Source of the DNA: Chitinophagaceae bacterium
GTDB taxonomy: Bacteria; Bacteroidota; Bacteroidia; Chitinophagales; Chitinophagaceae
DNA length: 7,470 nt
Reading direction: 5' to 3'
Assembly: GCA_025455665.1 (NCBI GenBank)
Contig: JALOMC010000114.1
Coordinates: 1 to 7,470, forward strand
Shown: positions 1 to 7,330 of the stretch, one piece after another
Position numbering within the stretch: position 1 is the first letter of the stretch
How the letters are laid out: the number at the start of each line of letters is the position of its first letter
The notes under the pieces: model-generated
Databases searched by the model: none
Told to the model about the DNA's origin: nothing
What the model saw: only the letters and a program-made list of their open reading frames with translations
Program-made: the position numbers and the translations under genes

Positions 1-87
1 GGGCTCGAGGCCTTGTAGCAGTTGCAACAACTGCTGATGCAAAGGTGCCAGCAGGGGCAGTACATTGATAGGTGGCGTGGCAGACAT
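1..87 (-). CDS. N-terminus of a possible DinB/maleylpyruvate isomerase-like protein (partial, runs off the left edge)
   Basis: On the minus strand an ATG at 87-85 opens a frame of 29 codons that reaches base 1 without a stop. It begins MSATPPINVLPLLAPLHQQL and continues with leucine- and glutamine-rich helix (LQLLQGLEP). There is no signal peptide, so the product is probably cytoplasmic. The pattern of a short polar lead, a hydrophobic LPLLAPLH segment, LLxLLxxL and then a turn with E-P resembles the first helix of DinB-fold proteins of the maleylpyruvate isomerase N-terminal type, many of which are thiol-dependent or metal-binding enzymes of unknown substrate. That assignment is inferred from style only; the metal-binding histidines would lie outside the window. 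The frame is open upstream to about base 258 but has no other ATG, so 87 is the likely start. It is divergent from the SusC gene, with 363 bases between the two starts. Confidence 0.5.
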   Translation of the reverse strand, partial: MSATPPINVLPLLAPLHQQLLQLLQGLEP

Positions 88-450
88 GGTGGTAGCAAGA
101 TAGTTGGCACACACGTAAAAGATAGCCTGATGGCGACAAAAAAGGAATCTGTCCGATGCCGCTCGGTGGCGGGGGCAGGCGTGTTGGATGAAGTGGTAGT
201 GGGTCCCGGTGTTCAGTACACTATCAGCGGGTAGGGAAAAGTATGGGCTTGCTAACAATCAGGCAGAAATAAGGGCCGATGATGAGGTGATGAAGCTGAC
301 AGAAGTGTCTGAACAAATGCTGCCTGCAATAGATGGTCTTTTTTGCTACGACAGACCGCACCGACGTATTGATAACTTAATATAAAGGTAAGCAGTACTT
401 AACGGCATGCTAATGTAGCGCTTGCACTTTCGAACCCTAAACCAAAAACT
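88..450. other. Divergent intergenic region upstream of the SusC-like gene
   Basis: This stretch separates two divergently oriented genes and must hold the promoters of both, but I cannot identify one with confidence. On the minus strand TATCTTTT (124-117) is close to the Bacteroidota -7 consensus TAnnTTTG and lies 29 bases from the ATG at 87, yet the nearest TTTG is only 12 bases upstream instead of about 19-21. On the plus strand TTTTTTG (339-345) could serve as a -33 element, but the sequence 21 bases further on (TATTGATA, 367-374) matches the -7 consensus poorly. No ECF sigma or anti-sigma gene is present. A plus-strand reading frame ending at 234 finishes with LDEVVVGPGVQYTISG, which recalls a SusC plug motif. 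A second frame (200-382) is open for about 60 codons without an early ATG. Neither looks like an intact gene. Confidence 0.6.
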
Positions 451-3400
451 ATGCTTTTATTCAAAGGGCTGCCTCTGATATGGAGGAGCACCCTGCTGAT
501 GTTTCTAAGCGTTGCTGCTTATACGCAGGGTACTGTGCAGGTAGCAGGTACCATTACCAACGAAAAGGGTGAGCCGCTGGCGGGTGTAAGTGTAAGTCTG
601 CAGAGTAGCCAGGAAAAATTTTCAACGACTGTAGCATCGGCCTCTAATGGCAGTTTTAGTATACCTGGTGTTAAGCAAGGCGGTTCGTACAAAATGAACC
701 TCACGTATGTTGGCTATCAGGAAAAGGAATTGACGGTAGTAGTAAATGCTGCAAATGGTGTATACACAGTAGATGTACAAATGCAGCCTGCAGCAGTGAC
801 AGCGGCCGAAGATGTGGTAGTAGTAGGCTATGGAAAAAGTAGCAGGAAAGATATTACCGGATCGGTGAAATCGGTAAAATCGACCGAGTTCAACCGTGGT
901 ATCATCAACTCGCCTGAGCAACTACTGCAAGGCAAGGTAGCTGGTGTAAATGTAACCTCGGCCAGTGGCGAACCCGGGGCATTGCAAAACATTACGGTAC
1001 GCGGCCCCGGCGGTATACGTTCGGGTGTTACGCCTTTGTTTGTAATAGACGGGTTGGCGCTTGATAATGCCAGTACCGGTGGTGCCCTGAATCCGCTGGC
1101 GTTTATTAATCCACAGGATATAGAGTCGATTGATGTGTTGAAAGATGCATCTGCTACTGCTATCTACGGTGCCCGGGGTGCCAACGGTGTCATCATCATC
1201 ACTACCAGAAAGGGGAAGGCAGGCGTGACTACCGCCAGCTACGAGGGTAGCGTAGGGGTGAGTCAATTGGCAAACGCACTGCCTGTTTTTTCGGCTGAAC
1301 GATACAAACAAGAGGTAGTAGCGCTGGGCGGCACGCTCGAAGATTTTGGGGGCAATACCAATTGGCAAAGGGAAATTACCCGCTCGGCTATTACACAAAA
1401 TCACAACTTATCGCTCAGTGGCGGTACCGGCAAGTTTACCTACTTCGGTTCGTTTGGTATGCAGCTGCAAGATGGAATTATTAAAAACAACACCCTGAAG
1501 CGATACAATGGAAGATTAAATGCCTCGCAGCGTATGCTGAACGATAAGCTGCTGCTGGAGGTGAGTGTCAGTATCAATAATACCGTCAACATCCGACCGC
1601 CTATTGCGAGTCTTATAGGCGGAGCCCTCACCACGAATCCTACTTTGCCGGCTTTTGATGCAAGCGGAAATCCGTTTGTGTTTTTGAATGGCACCAACCC
1701 GATGCTGACCCTGCAATTGGAAAAAGATGTAACAACCATTAACCGTCAATTCGGTAGCCTGACCAGCACACTTAATTTGGCCCGCGGCCTGCAGTACAAG
1801 CTCAATTTCGGTATCGATAACTCAACGGGTACCAGAGACCTGCAAACACTGCCCAATGTGCAGCCGCTGGTGTTGGGTGGTTTTAACACGGTCAGCACCA
1901 TCAACCGAAACTCACTTATTGAAAACTACCTGACTTACAACCTCGGCAGGGGCGATCATAAATTGAATGCACTGGCTGGCCACTCGTACCAGAAAATATT
2001 TGTGCAGGGCCGCAACTTCAGCATCACCCGCTTTCCAAATGCCAATGTAGAGCCGATCTACAATCCGGGCCTCGGGCAGGAGCTGACATTGGCCAACAAC
2101 AGACCCGGGGGCTTTGCATACATCAATGAGCTACAGTCTTTTTTTGGCCGGATCAATTATCAGTACAAGAACAGATACTTGCTGACAGCCACTATGCGGG
2201 CTGATGGATCGAGTAAGTTCGGCGATAATAATAAGTACGGGTACTTTCCATCTTTCGGTGCAGCTTGGGTAGCATCGCAAGAGGCGTTTCTGCAGGGTAG
2301 CATCTTTTCGAACCTGAAGCTACGAGCCGGCTGGGGACAAACCGGCAATCAGGAAATACCTCCAAAAATTACTCAACCGCTTTTCACTACCACAGTTTCG
2401 GGCACCACCAGCTATCCGCTCAATGCTACTGGTACCTACCCTGGCGGCATTTCATTTTCTCGCCTCGCCAATCCCAATATTCAGTGGGAAGTATCTACCC
2501 AAACAGATATCGGCATTGACTTCGGTCTTTTCAAAGGCAAGCTCAATGGATCATTGGACTATTTCAGAAAAGTATCGGGCAAAATACTGCTGGAAGTTAT
2601 TCCGGCAGACCCCGTGCAGCCAGCCAGCACTGTGTGGACCAACGTTGATAACATGCAAATCATCAACAAGGGATTGGAGCTGGATCTGAATTATCAGCAT
2701 ACGGCTACCAAAGGCCTAAGCTACACCGTGGGGGGCAACATCACTTTCATCAGCAACAAGGTGATCAATTCACCCTACTCAGTTATTCCTTCCGGCTCAG
2801 CGTCCGGATCGGGTCTTACGTCGGCTACTATCAATGGCTATGTTAATAACCAGCCGATCGGTACTTTCTTTATGCGGGAGTTTACCGGCTTTGACGCCAA
2901 CGGATTGAGCACCTACCGCGATGCCAATGGCGACGGTATAGTAAACGATCGGGATCGGGCGGCCCTGGGTACCGCTTTGCCTGATGTGATCTATAATTTC
3001 TACGCCACCCTTGCCTGGCGTGGCTTCGACCTGGCGATGAACTTTAATGGCCTGAGCGGCAATAAAATTTATGACAATACCGCTAATGCCAACTTTTACA
3101 AGCTGCTGCTTTCTAAAGGGGTAAACACAACCGACGAAGCCATACAGTACCCGCAAGAGTCGGTTAACAACGCCGCACCTGTTTCGTCCCGCTACTTGAA
3201 AGACGGCCGGTTTTTACGCTTGAATAATATGAGCCTTGGCTACCAGTTCAACGTAGACCAACTGGGTATCAGAAAATGGGTTCAAAGTCTTCGGTTATCG
3301 CTTACCGGACAGAATCTTTTTGTCATTACTCCCTACAACGGGTACGATCCGGAAGTAAACACCGATCGGTCCATCAATGGCGTTACATCTTACGGCATTG

Positions 3401-3459
3401 ACTATCTCAGCTATCCCAAGGCCAGAAGCTTCATCGCCACTATTCAGGTCGGCTTTTAA
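451..3459 (+). CDS. SusC/RagA-family TonB-linked outer membrane transporter
   Basis: This is the 22-strand-barrel transporter half of a SusCD nutrient-uptake complex in the outer membrane, powered by TonB-ExbBD. Its 1002 residues are normal for the family. Residues 1-26 form a signal peptide (K5 and R12, hydrophobic STLLMFLSVAAY). A carboxypeptidase-regulatory-like Ig fold follows at about 28-112 (VAGTITNEKGEPLAGVSVSL, with a YVGYQ strand). The TonB box/plug motif DVVVVGYG is at 121-128. The plug domain (about 130-255) contains NPQDIESIDVLKDASATAIYG at 220-240 and GANGVIIITTRKGK. The barrel ends SFIATIQVGF, with the terminal Phe used by the BAM insertion machinery. A calcium-loop-like DANGDGIVNDRD lies at 824-835, as in many SusC proteins. 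There is no STN domain, so direct FecR/ECF-sigma signalling is not expected. ATG 451 is the first start after an in-frame TAA at 400-402; the leader is A-rich. The substrate cannot be read from the sequence. Confidence 0.97.
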   Translation: MLLFKGLPLIWRSTLLMFLSVAAYTQGTVQVAGTITNEKGEPLAGVSVSLQSSQEKFSTTVASASNGSFSIPGVKQGGSYKMNLTYVGYQEKELTVVVNAANGVYTVDVQMQPAAVTAAEDVVVVGYGKSSRKDITGSVKSVKSTEFNRGIINSPEQLLQGKVAGVNVTSASGEPGALQNITVRGPGGIRSGVTPLFVIDGLALDNASTGGALNPLAFINPQDIESIDVLKDASATAIYGARGANGVIIITTRKGKAGVTTASYEGSVGVSQLANALPVFSAERYKQEVVALGGTLEDFGGNTNWQREITRSAITQNHNLSLSGGTGKFTYFGSFGMQLQDGIIKNNTLKRYNGRLNASQRMLNDKLLLEVSVSINNTVNIRPPIASLIGGALTTNPTLPAFDASGNPFVFLNGTNPMLTLQLEKDVTTINRQFGSLTSTLNLARGLQYKLNFGIDNSTGTRDLQTLPNVQPLVLGGFNTVSTINRNSLIENYLTYNLGRGDHKLNALAGHSYQKIFVQGRNFSITRFPNANVEPIYNPGLGQELTLANNRPGGFAYINELQSFFGRINYQYKNRYLLTATMRADGSSKFGDNNKYGYFPSFGAAWVASQEAFLQGSIFSNLKLRAGWGQTGNQEIPPKITQPLFTTTVSGTTSYPLNATGTYPGGISFSRLANPNIQWEVSTQTDIGIDFGLFKGKLNGSLDYFRKVSGKILLEVIPADPVQPASTVWTNVDNMQIINKGLELDLNYQHTATKGLSYTVGGNITFISNKVINSPYSVIPSGSASGSGLTSATINGYVNNQPIGTFFMREFTGFDANGLSTYRDANGDGIVNDRDRAALGTALPDVIYNFYATLAWRGFDLAMNFNGLSGNKIYDNTANANFYKLLLSKGVNTTDEAIQYPQESVNNAAPVSSRYLKDGRFLRLNNMSLGYQFNVDQLGIRKWVQSLRLSLTGQNLFVITPYNGYDPEVNTDRSINGVTSYGIDYLSYPKARSFIATIQVGF

Positions 3460-3483
3460 AAACCATTTTCTTCAAATTATACA

Positions 3484-5184
3484 ATGAACAATATGAAAAA
3501 GCATTTGATGTTGCGGCTGCTGACGGTTGTGCTGCTTGCTACTTCGCTAGGTTGCAGTAAGCTTGACGAAGACATCCTCGACGAATCTTCATCGGGGGCT
3601 ACTACCGAAAAAGCAAAGGCAGAAGGCGCTATTGCACCGGTGTATGCGCTGCTACCTACTTTGTTTCAGCACACCACCTATTTTGCCCTGCAGGAAATTT
3701 CGACGGATGAGGCGATTCTGCCTTATCGTGGGGGTACCGACTGGGGTGACAACGGTATTTACATAGCCATGCATTCGCACAATTTCGGTGTAACGGATCC
3801 CAACATTCGCAATACCTGGAACACCATTGTACAAGGCCTGTCGCGTAGCATCTCCGCTATCAACGATTTGTCCTTAAGCTCCGATCCTTCGGCAAAAACC
3901 TTTTTGGCGGAAGCGAGGGCCATGCGGGCTTATTATTCGATGCTTACACTCGACCTGTTTGGGTTGGTATTTGTAAAGGAAGACCCCGGTGCTACCTCCG
4001 TAATAATACGGGGCGACGACGCGGTAAAATACATTGAGCAAGAGTTTTTGGCAGCTGAGCCAAATCTGGAGGTAAACGTATCGCACGGGCGCATGAGCAA
4101 GGGAGCTGTTTACGGTTTGCTGGCTCGTTTGTACCTCAATGCTGCCGTGTACCGCGACCGTTATGCCCGGCCCATTGTGTTCAGAACGGAGGATATGGAC
4201 AAGGCGATTGAAAACTGCAACAAGGTGCTGGCACTTAACAGGTATACATTGGCCGCCGACTATTTCTCGATTTTCGGAAACAACAACAATCCTAACAGTG
4301 AAATTATTTTTGCAGTCGATCAGCGGCCCGATCTGAATGGTCACAACAGGATGGCCTACTTCTCACTCTCAGGCGATCAATTTCCGCTGCCTGAGTTCCC
4401 GGCGGCGAATGGTACCGATGGGCCCGCTATTACCCCCGACTACTATCGTACATGGGTAAATGCCTATGCCCCGATAGATCCTGCCGATGCCGACCCGCGT
4501 TTTTATCGCCAAAACCTTGGCATCTACAGCAACCCTGCAGATAGCTGCGTGCCGGGTGCCAATTTCAATATCAACCGGGGAATTTTGCGTGGCCAGCAGT
4601 ATGGTCTGATCCGCAGAAATGGCGTTTTTCTTCGCTGTGCCAATGGCAATTTCAGAGTAGGCCCACTCTTCCATGATACGCGTAACCGGCCGACGCTGCC
4701 AGTGAACTTTACCGAAAAGGTTGATTTCACGGTAAGTGGCAGCGACTACTTTACTGGTTACCGGGTATCGAAGTATGAGTTTAGCAGACGCTCATCAAGC
4801 GGCCGCAATTTTGGTGAGGCCGATATTGTAATCGTACGCCTGGCCGACATATACATGATGCGTGCCGAAGCCCGCTTGCGGAAAGGAGATGCAGCAGGTG
4901 CGGCACTGGCCGATGTAAACATAGTACGTGCTGCCCGCACTGCTACCAGGCCTGCACCGGCACTCACGAGCTTGTCGCTCGATCTCCTGTACCGCGAACG
5001 TGGCTTCGAATTTTATTGGGAGATGCTTCGTAGGACCGATATGATCCGGTTCGGAAAATTTGAGGACACCTGGACCGAAAAAACGACTTCGGATCCTCGC
5101 AAGCGCATATTCCCGATTCCTCAAACAGCCATCGACGGGGCATCGAATATTCCAAACTACTTGGTTCAAAATCCGGGCTATTAG
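3484..5184 (+). CDS. SusD/RagB-family outer membrane lipoprotein
   Basis: This is the surface lipoprotein that caps the SusC barrel and captures substrate. It starts 24 bases after the SusC stop, so the two genes are co-transcribed. Residues 1-23 are a lipoprotein signal with lipobox SLGC and lipidated Cys24. The following SKLDEDILDE is acid-rich, like the Bacteroidota surface-export signal, so display on the cell surface is likely. ATG 3484 was chosen; ATG 3493 (MKKHLM...) is an equally plausible start. The helical TPR-like core shows EARAMRAYYSMLTLDLFG at 143-160, VYGLLARLYLNAAVYRD near 210, NSEIIFAVDQ near 275 and VRLADIYMMRAEARLRKG at about 451-468. The C-terminal SusD domain shows YRERGFEFYWEMLRRTD at 503-519, then RKRIFPIPQTAID and a final NPGY. 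The length of 566 aa is typical and I see no lesion. The family binds glycans in the best-known cases, but other ligands occur and none can be named here. Confidence 0.96.
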   Translation: MNNMKKHLMLRLLTVVLLATSLGCSKLDEDILDESSSGATTEKAKAEGAIAPVYALLPTLFQHTTYFALQEISTDEAILPYRGGTDWGDNGIYIAMHSHNFGVTDPNIRNTWNTIVQGLSRSISAINDLSLSSDPSAKTFLAEARAMRAYYSMLTLDLFGLVFVKEDPGATSVIIRGDDAVKYIEQEFLAAEPNLEVNVSHGRMSKGAVYGLLARLYLNAAVYRDRYARPIVFRTEDMDKAIENCNKVLALNRYTLAADYFSIFGNNNNPNSEIIFAVDQRPDLNGHNRMAYFSLSGDQFPLPEFPAANGTDGPAITPDYYRTWVNAYAPIDPADADPRFYRQNLGIYSNPADSCVPGANFNINRGILRGQQYGLIRRNGVFLRCANGNFRVGPLFHDTRNRPTLPVNFTEKVDFTVSGSDYFTGYRVSKYEFSRRSSSGRNFGEADIVIVRLADIYMMRAEARLRKGDAAGAALADVNIVRAARTATRPAPALTSLSLDLLYRERGFEFYWEMLRRTDMIRFGKFEDTWTEKTTSDPRKRIFPIPQTAIDGASNIPNYLVQNPGY

Positions 5185-5224
5185 GTGGTTGAGTAGCAGT
5201 TGCCAGCCAGTAGCCTATGTCCAC

Positions 5225-5262
5225 AAATGCCACCCGAAAATGATCGGGTGGCATTTTCTTTT
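5225..5262 (+). terminator. Intrinsic terminator of the SusCD operon
   Basis: A perfect 13-bp inverted repeat (AAATGCCACCCGA at 5225-5237, TCGGGTGGCATTT at 5244-5256) encloses a six-base loop (AAATGA). It is followed by a T-rich tract ending at 5262 (ATTTTCTTTT). It begins about 40 bases after the SusD stop codon, where the SusCD transcript should end. The T tract lies only on the right-hand side, so the signal acts on plus-strand transcription; it does not look designed to stop the convergent minus-strand operon. Confidence 0.93.
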
Positions 5263-5521
5263 GTTACTATCAATAAAAGACGCAACCAGCCAGTTCTCGT
5301 TTGTTCATTTACCAGCACCCTCCCGCCTTACTGCGCTGGGTCATAATGCCGGTACTGTTCACCCACAAGCTTTTCACTGATGGCGAGGGGTGGTAATGGG
5401 CAGAAGCGCAAGCAGCACCTGCTAAAAAAGCAGTGGGCTGTAAGGCCATCAGAGGAGGTAGCCAATGTAATGCATCAATAGCCGCTGCCCGTCGGTTTAA
5501 GCCCGACTATCGTATAGGCGT
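5263..5521. other. Convergent intergenic stretch between the SusCD terminator and the phosphatase gene
   Basis: No intact gene is visible. A plus-strand frame is open from 5397 to 5576 and reads AEAQAAPAKKAVGCKAI and then RGGSQCNASIAAARRFKPD, but it follows directly on a TAA, has no ATG, and runs into the 3' end of the opposite-strand phosphatase gene. An imperfect hairpin at 5413-5440 (CAGCACCTGCT, A-rich loop, AGCAGTGGGCTG) and a 5-bp stem at 5491-5506 (GTCGG/CCGAC) are present. Neither is followed by a T tract on the minus strand, so I do not see a convincing terminator for the minus-strand operon. Confidence 0.6.
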
Positions 5522-7330
5522 TTATCGGGAGAGGCCCCATGCCTGCAGCATTTTAAAAAACACCTCGGTGTTTTCGTAAACGCCAGTAAACAAAGATGAA
5601 TACGGCCCATAGGCAAACACATTCACAGGCGTGGCAGTATGATCGCCGCTGGCAAAATGTCCGGCTACGTAACCGCTGCTATAGTCGCCTGCCAGCAGGC
5701 TTAGTCCTCCTGTTTCGTGGTCGGCGGTCACCAGTACCAGCGTTTCTCCGTTTTCATCTGCAAACTTCAATGCCTGGCCAATGACAGCATCAAAGTCCAG
5801 CATTTCTGTAACAATGTATGGCAGGCTATTGGCATGGCCGCCATAGTCTATTTGAGCCGCTTCCAACATCATAAAAAAGCCTTGAGGATGCTTGCTGCCA
5901 ATAGCGATTGCTTTTTCGAAAGCCTTGCTCAACCAATGGCCACGGCCCTGTAACATGCTTTTGCCTGCCATGCTATCTGCCAGCACTATTTTGCCTGCCT
6001 CATGATTCGGCAACGCATCCAGATGTTGCCAAATTTTGTAGCTGGGCAGCATTGCCTGCATGCTGGCCACTGTTCCGCTTCCTTTGCCCATCAGCACATC
6101 TATAGGAGCTTTTTCCAAATCCTGCAGAATGGCTTTGCTGCTGCTTCTTTCTACTTGATGTGCATAAAAATCAGCAGGAGTCGCATCTGTAATGTCGCCG
6201 CAGCTGATGAGGATATTTTTCTTGCCAAGCCGCTTGCTGATATCAGTGATCATGGGCAGCGCTGCACCGGTATGGTCTACCCCTACAGCCCGGTTATTGG
6301 TTTTTTGGCCCGTGGAAAAAGCTGTGGAGCCGGGAGCCGAGTCGGTAATATAGCTATCGAACGAACTGGTTTTGCTGATGCCGGTTTGTCGCATGCCAAA
6401 AAGCGATAAAGCGCCACGATTAGCAGTGTAGCCGGCGTAAATGTGGGCAGGTCCCATGCCATCACCAATGAGCAAAATGATGTTTTTCGGGGCCAGCCGG
6501 GTGTTATCGCTTTGGTAAGTGGGTGTATAAATGGGCTGGGGTGCTGTGGTGGGCCGAAACTCCAGATCCGGAAGTTTGCGCATGATGGCAGCTGCTTGTA
6601 CCGGCTGGTCTGTGTTGATGTAGTCTACACCCAACTGCATGAGTTGGAACCAGGCGTTGATTTCATCGGGGGCGGCCCAAAACCTTACTTTTTTGCCAGC
6701 AGCATGGGCACTATCCGTCAGTTGCTGTAGTCGGCGCTTTTCATTGGCGGGTATAATGCCTTTGCCATTCCAGGAGGAGTAGATGCGAAAGTTTTCGCTG
6801 ATCAGCGGCACTCGTTTCGCCGTGCTATCGGCATATGCTATAGTGGCCTGTCCGTCGAAGAAGATGAAGGAAGGATAGAGGTGGAAGCTGGCCGGTGATG
6901 GTCGATTGCCTGAGATGACAATTTGAATATGCGGATGGCCGGTAATGGAAGGGTACAAGGCCAATTCATGAAGCAAGGCATCCAGGGTCGGCTCGGCGGT
7001 TGTTTTCAGGTCAATGAGCAGCTGGAGCGGTTGTGTCAATGGTTGGCTGGCAATGGCCTTGCTCAGGGGCAGAAGGTACAGCTGCGCCAGCGTAGGGGCA
7101 CCGGCCAATTGGGCAGCGGTATGTGCTACCAGCAACTGCTGATGGTGCCAGAAAATATCAATCTCGATGCTGCCTACGCCGGCGGTATAGGCAGCATAAA
7201 AGGGAATCGGATTTTCGTAGTCATTATGCGCATGCAGTTGTCGGCTGGAGTACTGCGCCGGTTGTGCATTGGCCTGCTGCAGCGTGCATAGCAGTAGTAC
7301 CATCCATAGCGGGCGGTATACATGTATCAT
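5522..7330 (-). CDS. Exported bifunctional GDPD/PI-PLC-like phosphodiesterase fused to PhoA-type alkaline phosphatase
   Basis: A two-domain enzyme of 602 aa, probably periplasmic or exported. Residues 1-22 are a signal peptide (MVLLLCTLQQANA, cleavage near ANA-Q). Residues 30-245 form a TIM-barrel phosphodiesterase of the GDPD/PI-PLC-like superfamily: HAHNDYE (H33, H35), EID (E56, D58), VAH (H70), IDLKT (D107, K109), RFWAAPD at 216-222 and GVDYINTDQP at 234-243. After a proline-rich linker, residues 282-602 form an alkaline phosphatase. It has metal ligand D290 (IGDGMG), nucleophile S331 in TDSAPGSTAFSTG, DATP (D382, T384) with phosphate-binding R395 at the same spacing as in E. coli PhoA, E490/D495/H499 (MLEAAQIDYGGHAN), D537-H538 (TADHETGG) and H564 (GDHT). 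Known chemistry: the first domain would cut a phosphodiester and the second would release phosphate from the monoester. The real diester substrate is unknown. The start overlaps the upstream stop (ATGA). Confidence 0.93.
   Translation of the reverse strand: MIHVYRPLWMVLLLCTLQQANAQPAQYSSRQLHAHNDYENPIPFYAAYTAGVGSIEIDIFWHHQQLLVAHTAAQLAGAPTLAQLYLLPLSKAIASQPLTQPLQLLIDLKTTAEPTLDALLHELALYPSITGHPHIQIVISGNRPSPASFHLYPSFIFFDGQATIAYADSTAKRVPLISENFRIYSSWNGKGIIPANEKRRLQQLTDSAHAAGKKVRFWAAPDEINAWFQLMQLGVDYINTDQPVQAAAIMRKLPDLEFRPTTAPQPIYTPTYQSDNTRLAPKNIILLIGDGMGPAHIYAGYTANRGALSLFGMRQTGISKTSSFDSYITDSAPGSTAFSTGQKTNNRAVGVDHTGAALPMITDISKRLGKKNILISCGDITDATPADFYAHQVERSSSKAILQDLEKAPIDVLMGKGSGTVASMQAMLPSYKIWQHLDALPNHEAGKIVLADSMAGKSMLQGRGHWLSKAFEKAIAIGSKHPQGFFMMLEAAQIDYGGHANSLPYIVTEMLDFDAVIGQALKFADENGETLVLVTADHETGGLSLLAGDYSSGYVAGHFASGDHTATPVNVFAYGPYSSLFTGVYENTEVFFKMLQAWGLSR

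Noticed and set aside
17..35. Perfect 8-bp inverted repeat AGCAGTTG-CAA-CAACTGCT
   Set aside because: It lies inside the partial minus-strand gene and follows from its Leu/Gln-rich codons; there is no T tract or other regulatory context.
117..124. Minus-strand TATCTTTT as a Bacteroidota -7 promoter element
   Set aside because: The element is close to consensus and well placed before the ATG at 87, but the only nearby TTTG is 12 bases upstream, too close for a -33 box.
22..234. Plus-strand 70-aa open frame at the left end
   Set aside because: Its first part overlaps the better-supported minus-strand N-terminus at 1-87, and the composition is not protein-like. Only the plug-motif-like tail is of interest, and that is reported as a finding.
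2797..3156. Minus-strand 119-aa frame inside the SusC gene, and the other antisense frames across SusC, SusD and the phosphatase
   Set aside because: All lie within strongly supported genes whose full-length family motifs are intact. The antisense translations show no recognisable domain and are shadow frames.
5413..5440. Imperfect hairpin considered as terminator of the minus-strand operon
   Set aside because: The stem is interrupted, and on the minus strand it is followed by CTTGCGCTTC, not a T tract. The T run is in the loop.
5491..5506. Short GTCGG/CCGAC stem just after the phosphatase stop codon
   Set aside because: Only five base pairs and no downstream T tract, too weak for an intrinsic terminator.
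7133..7144. CAACTGCTGATG, also present at 28-39
   Set aside because: Both copies encode HQQL-type codons on the minus strand in unrelated proteins; a 12-base chance match, not a mobile or regulatory repeat.
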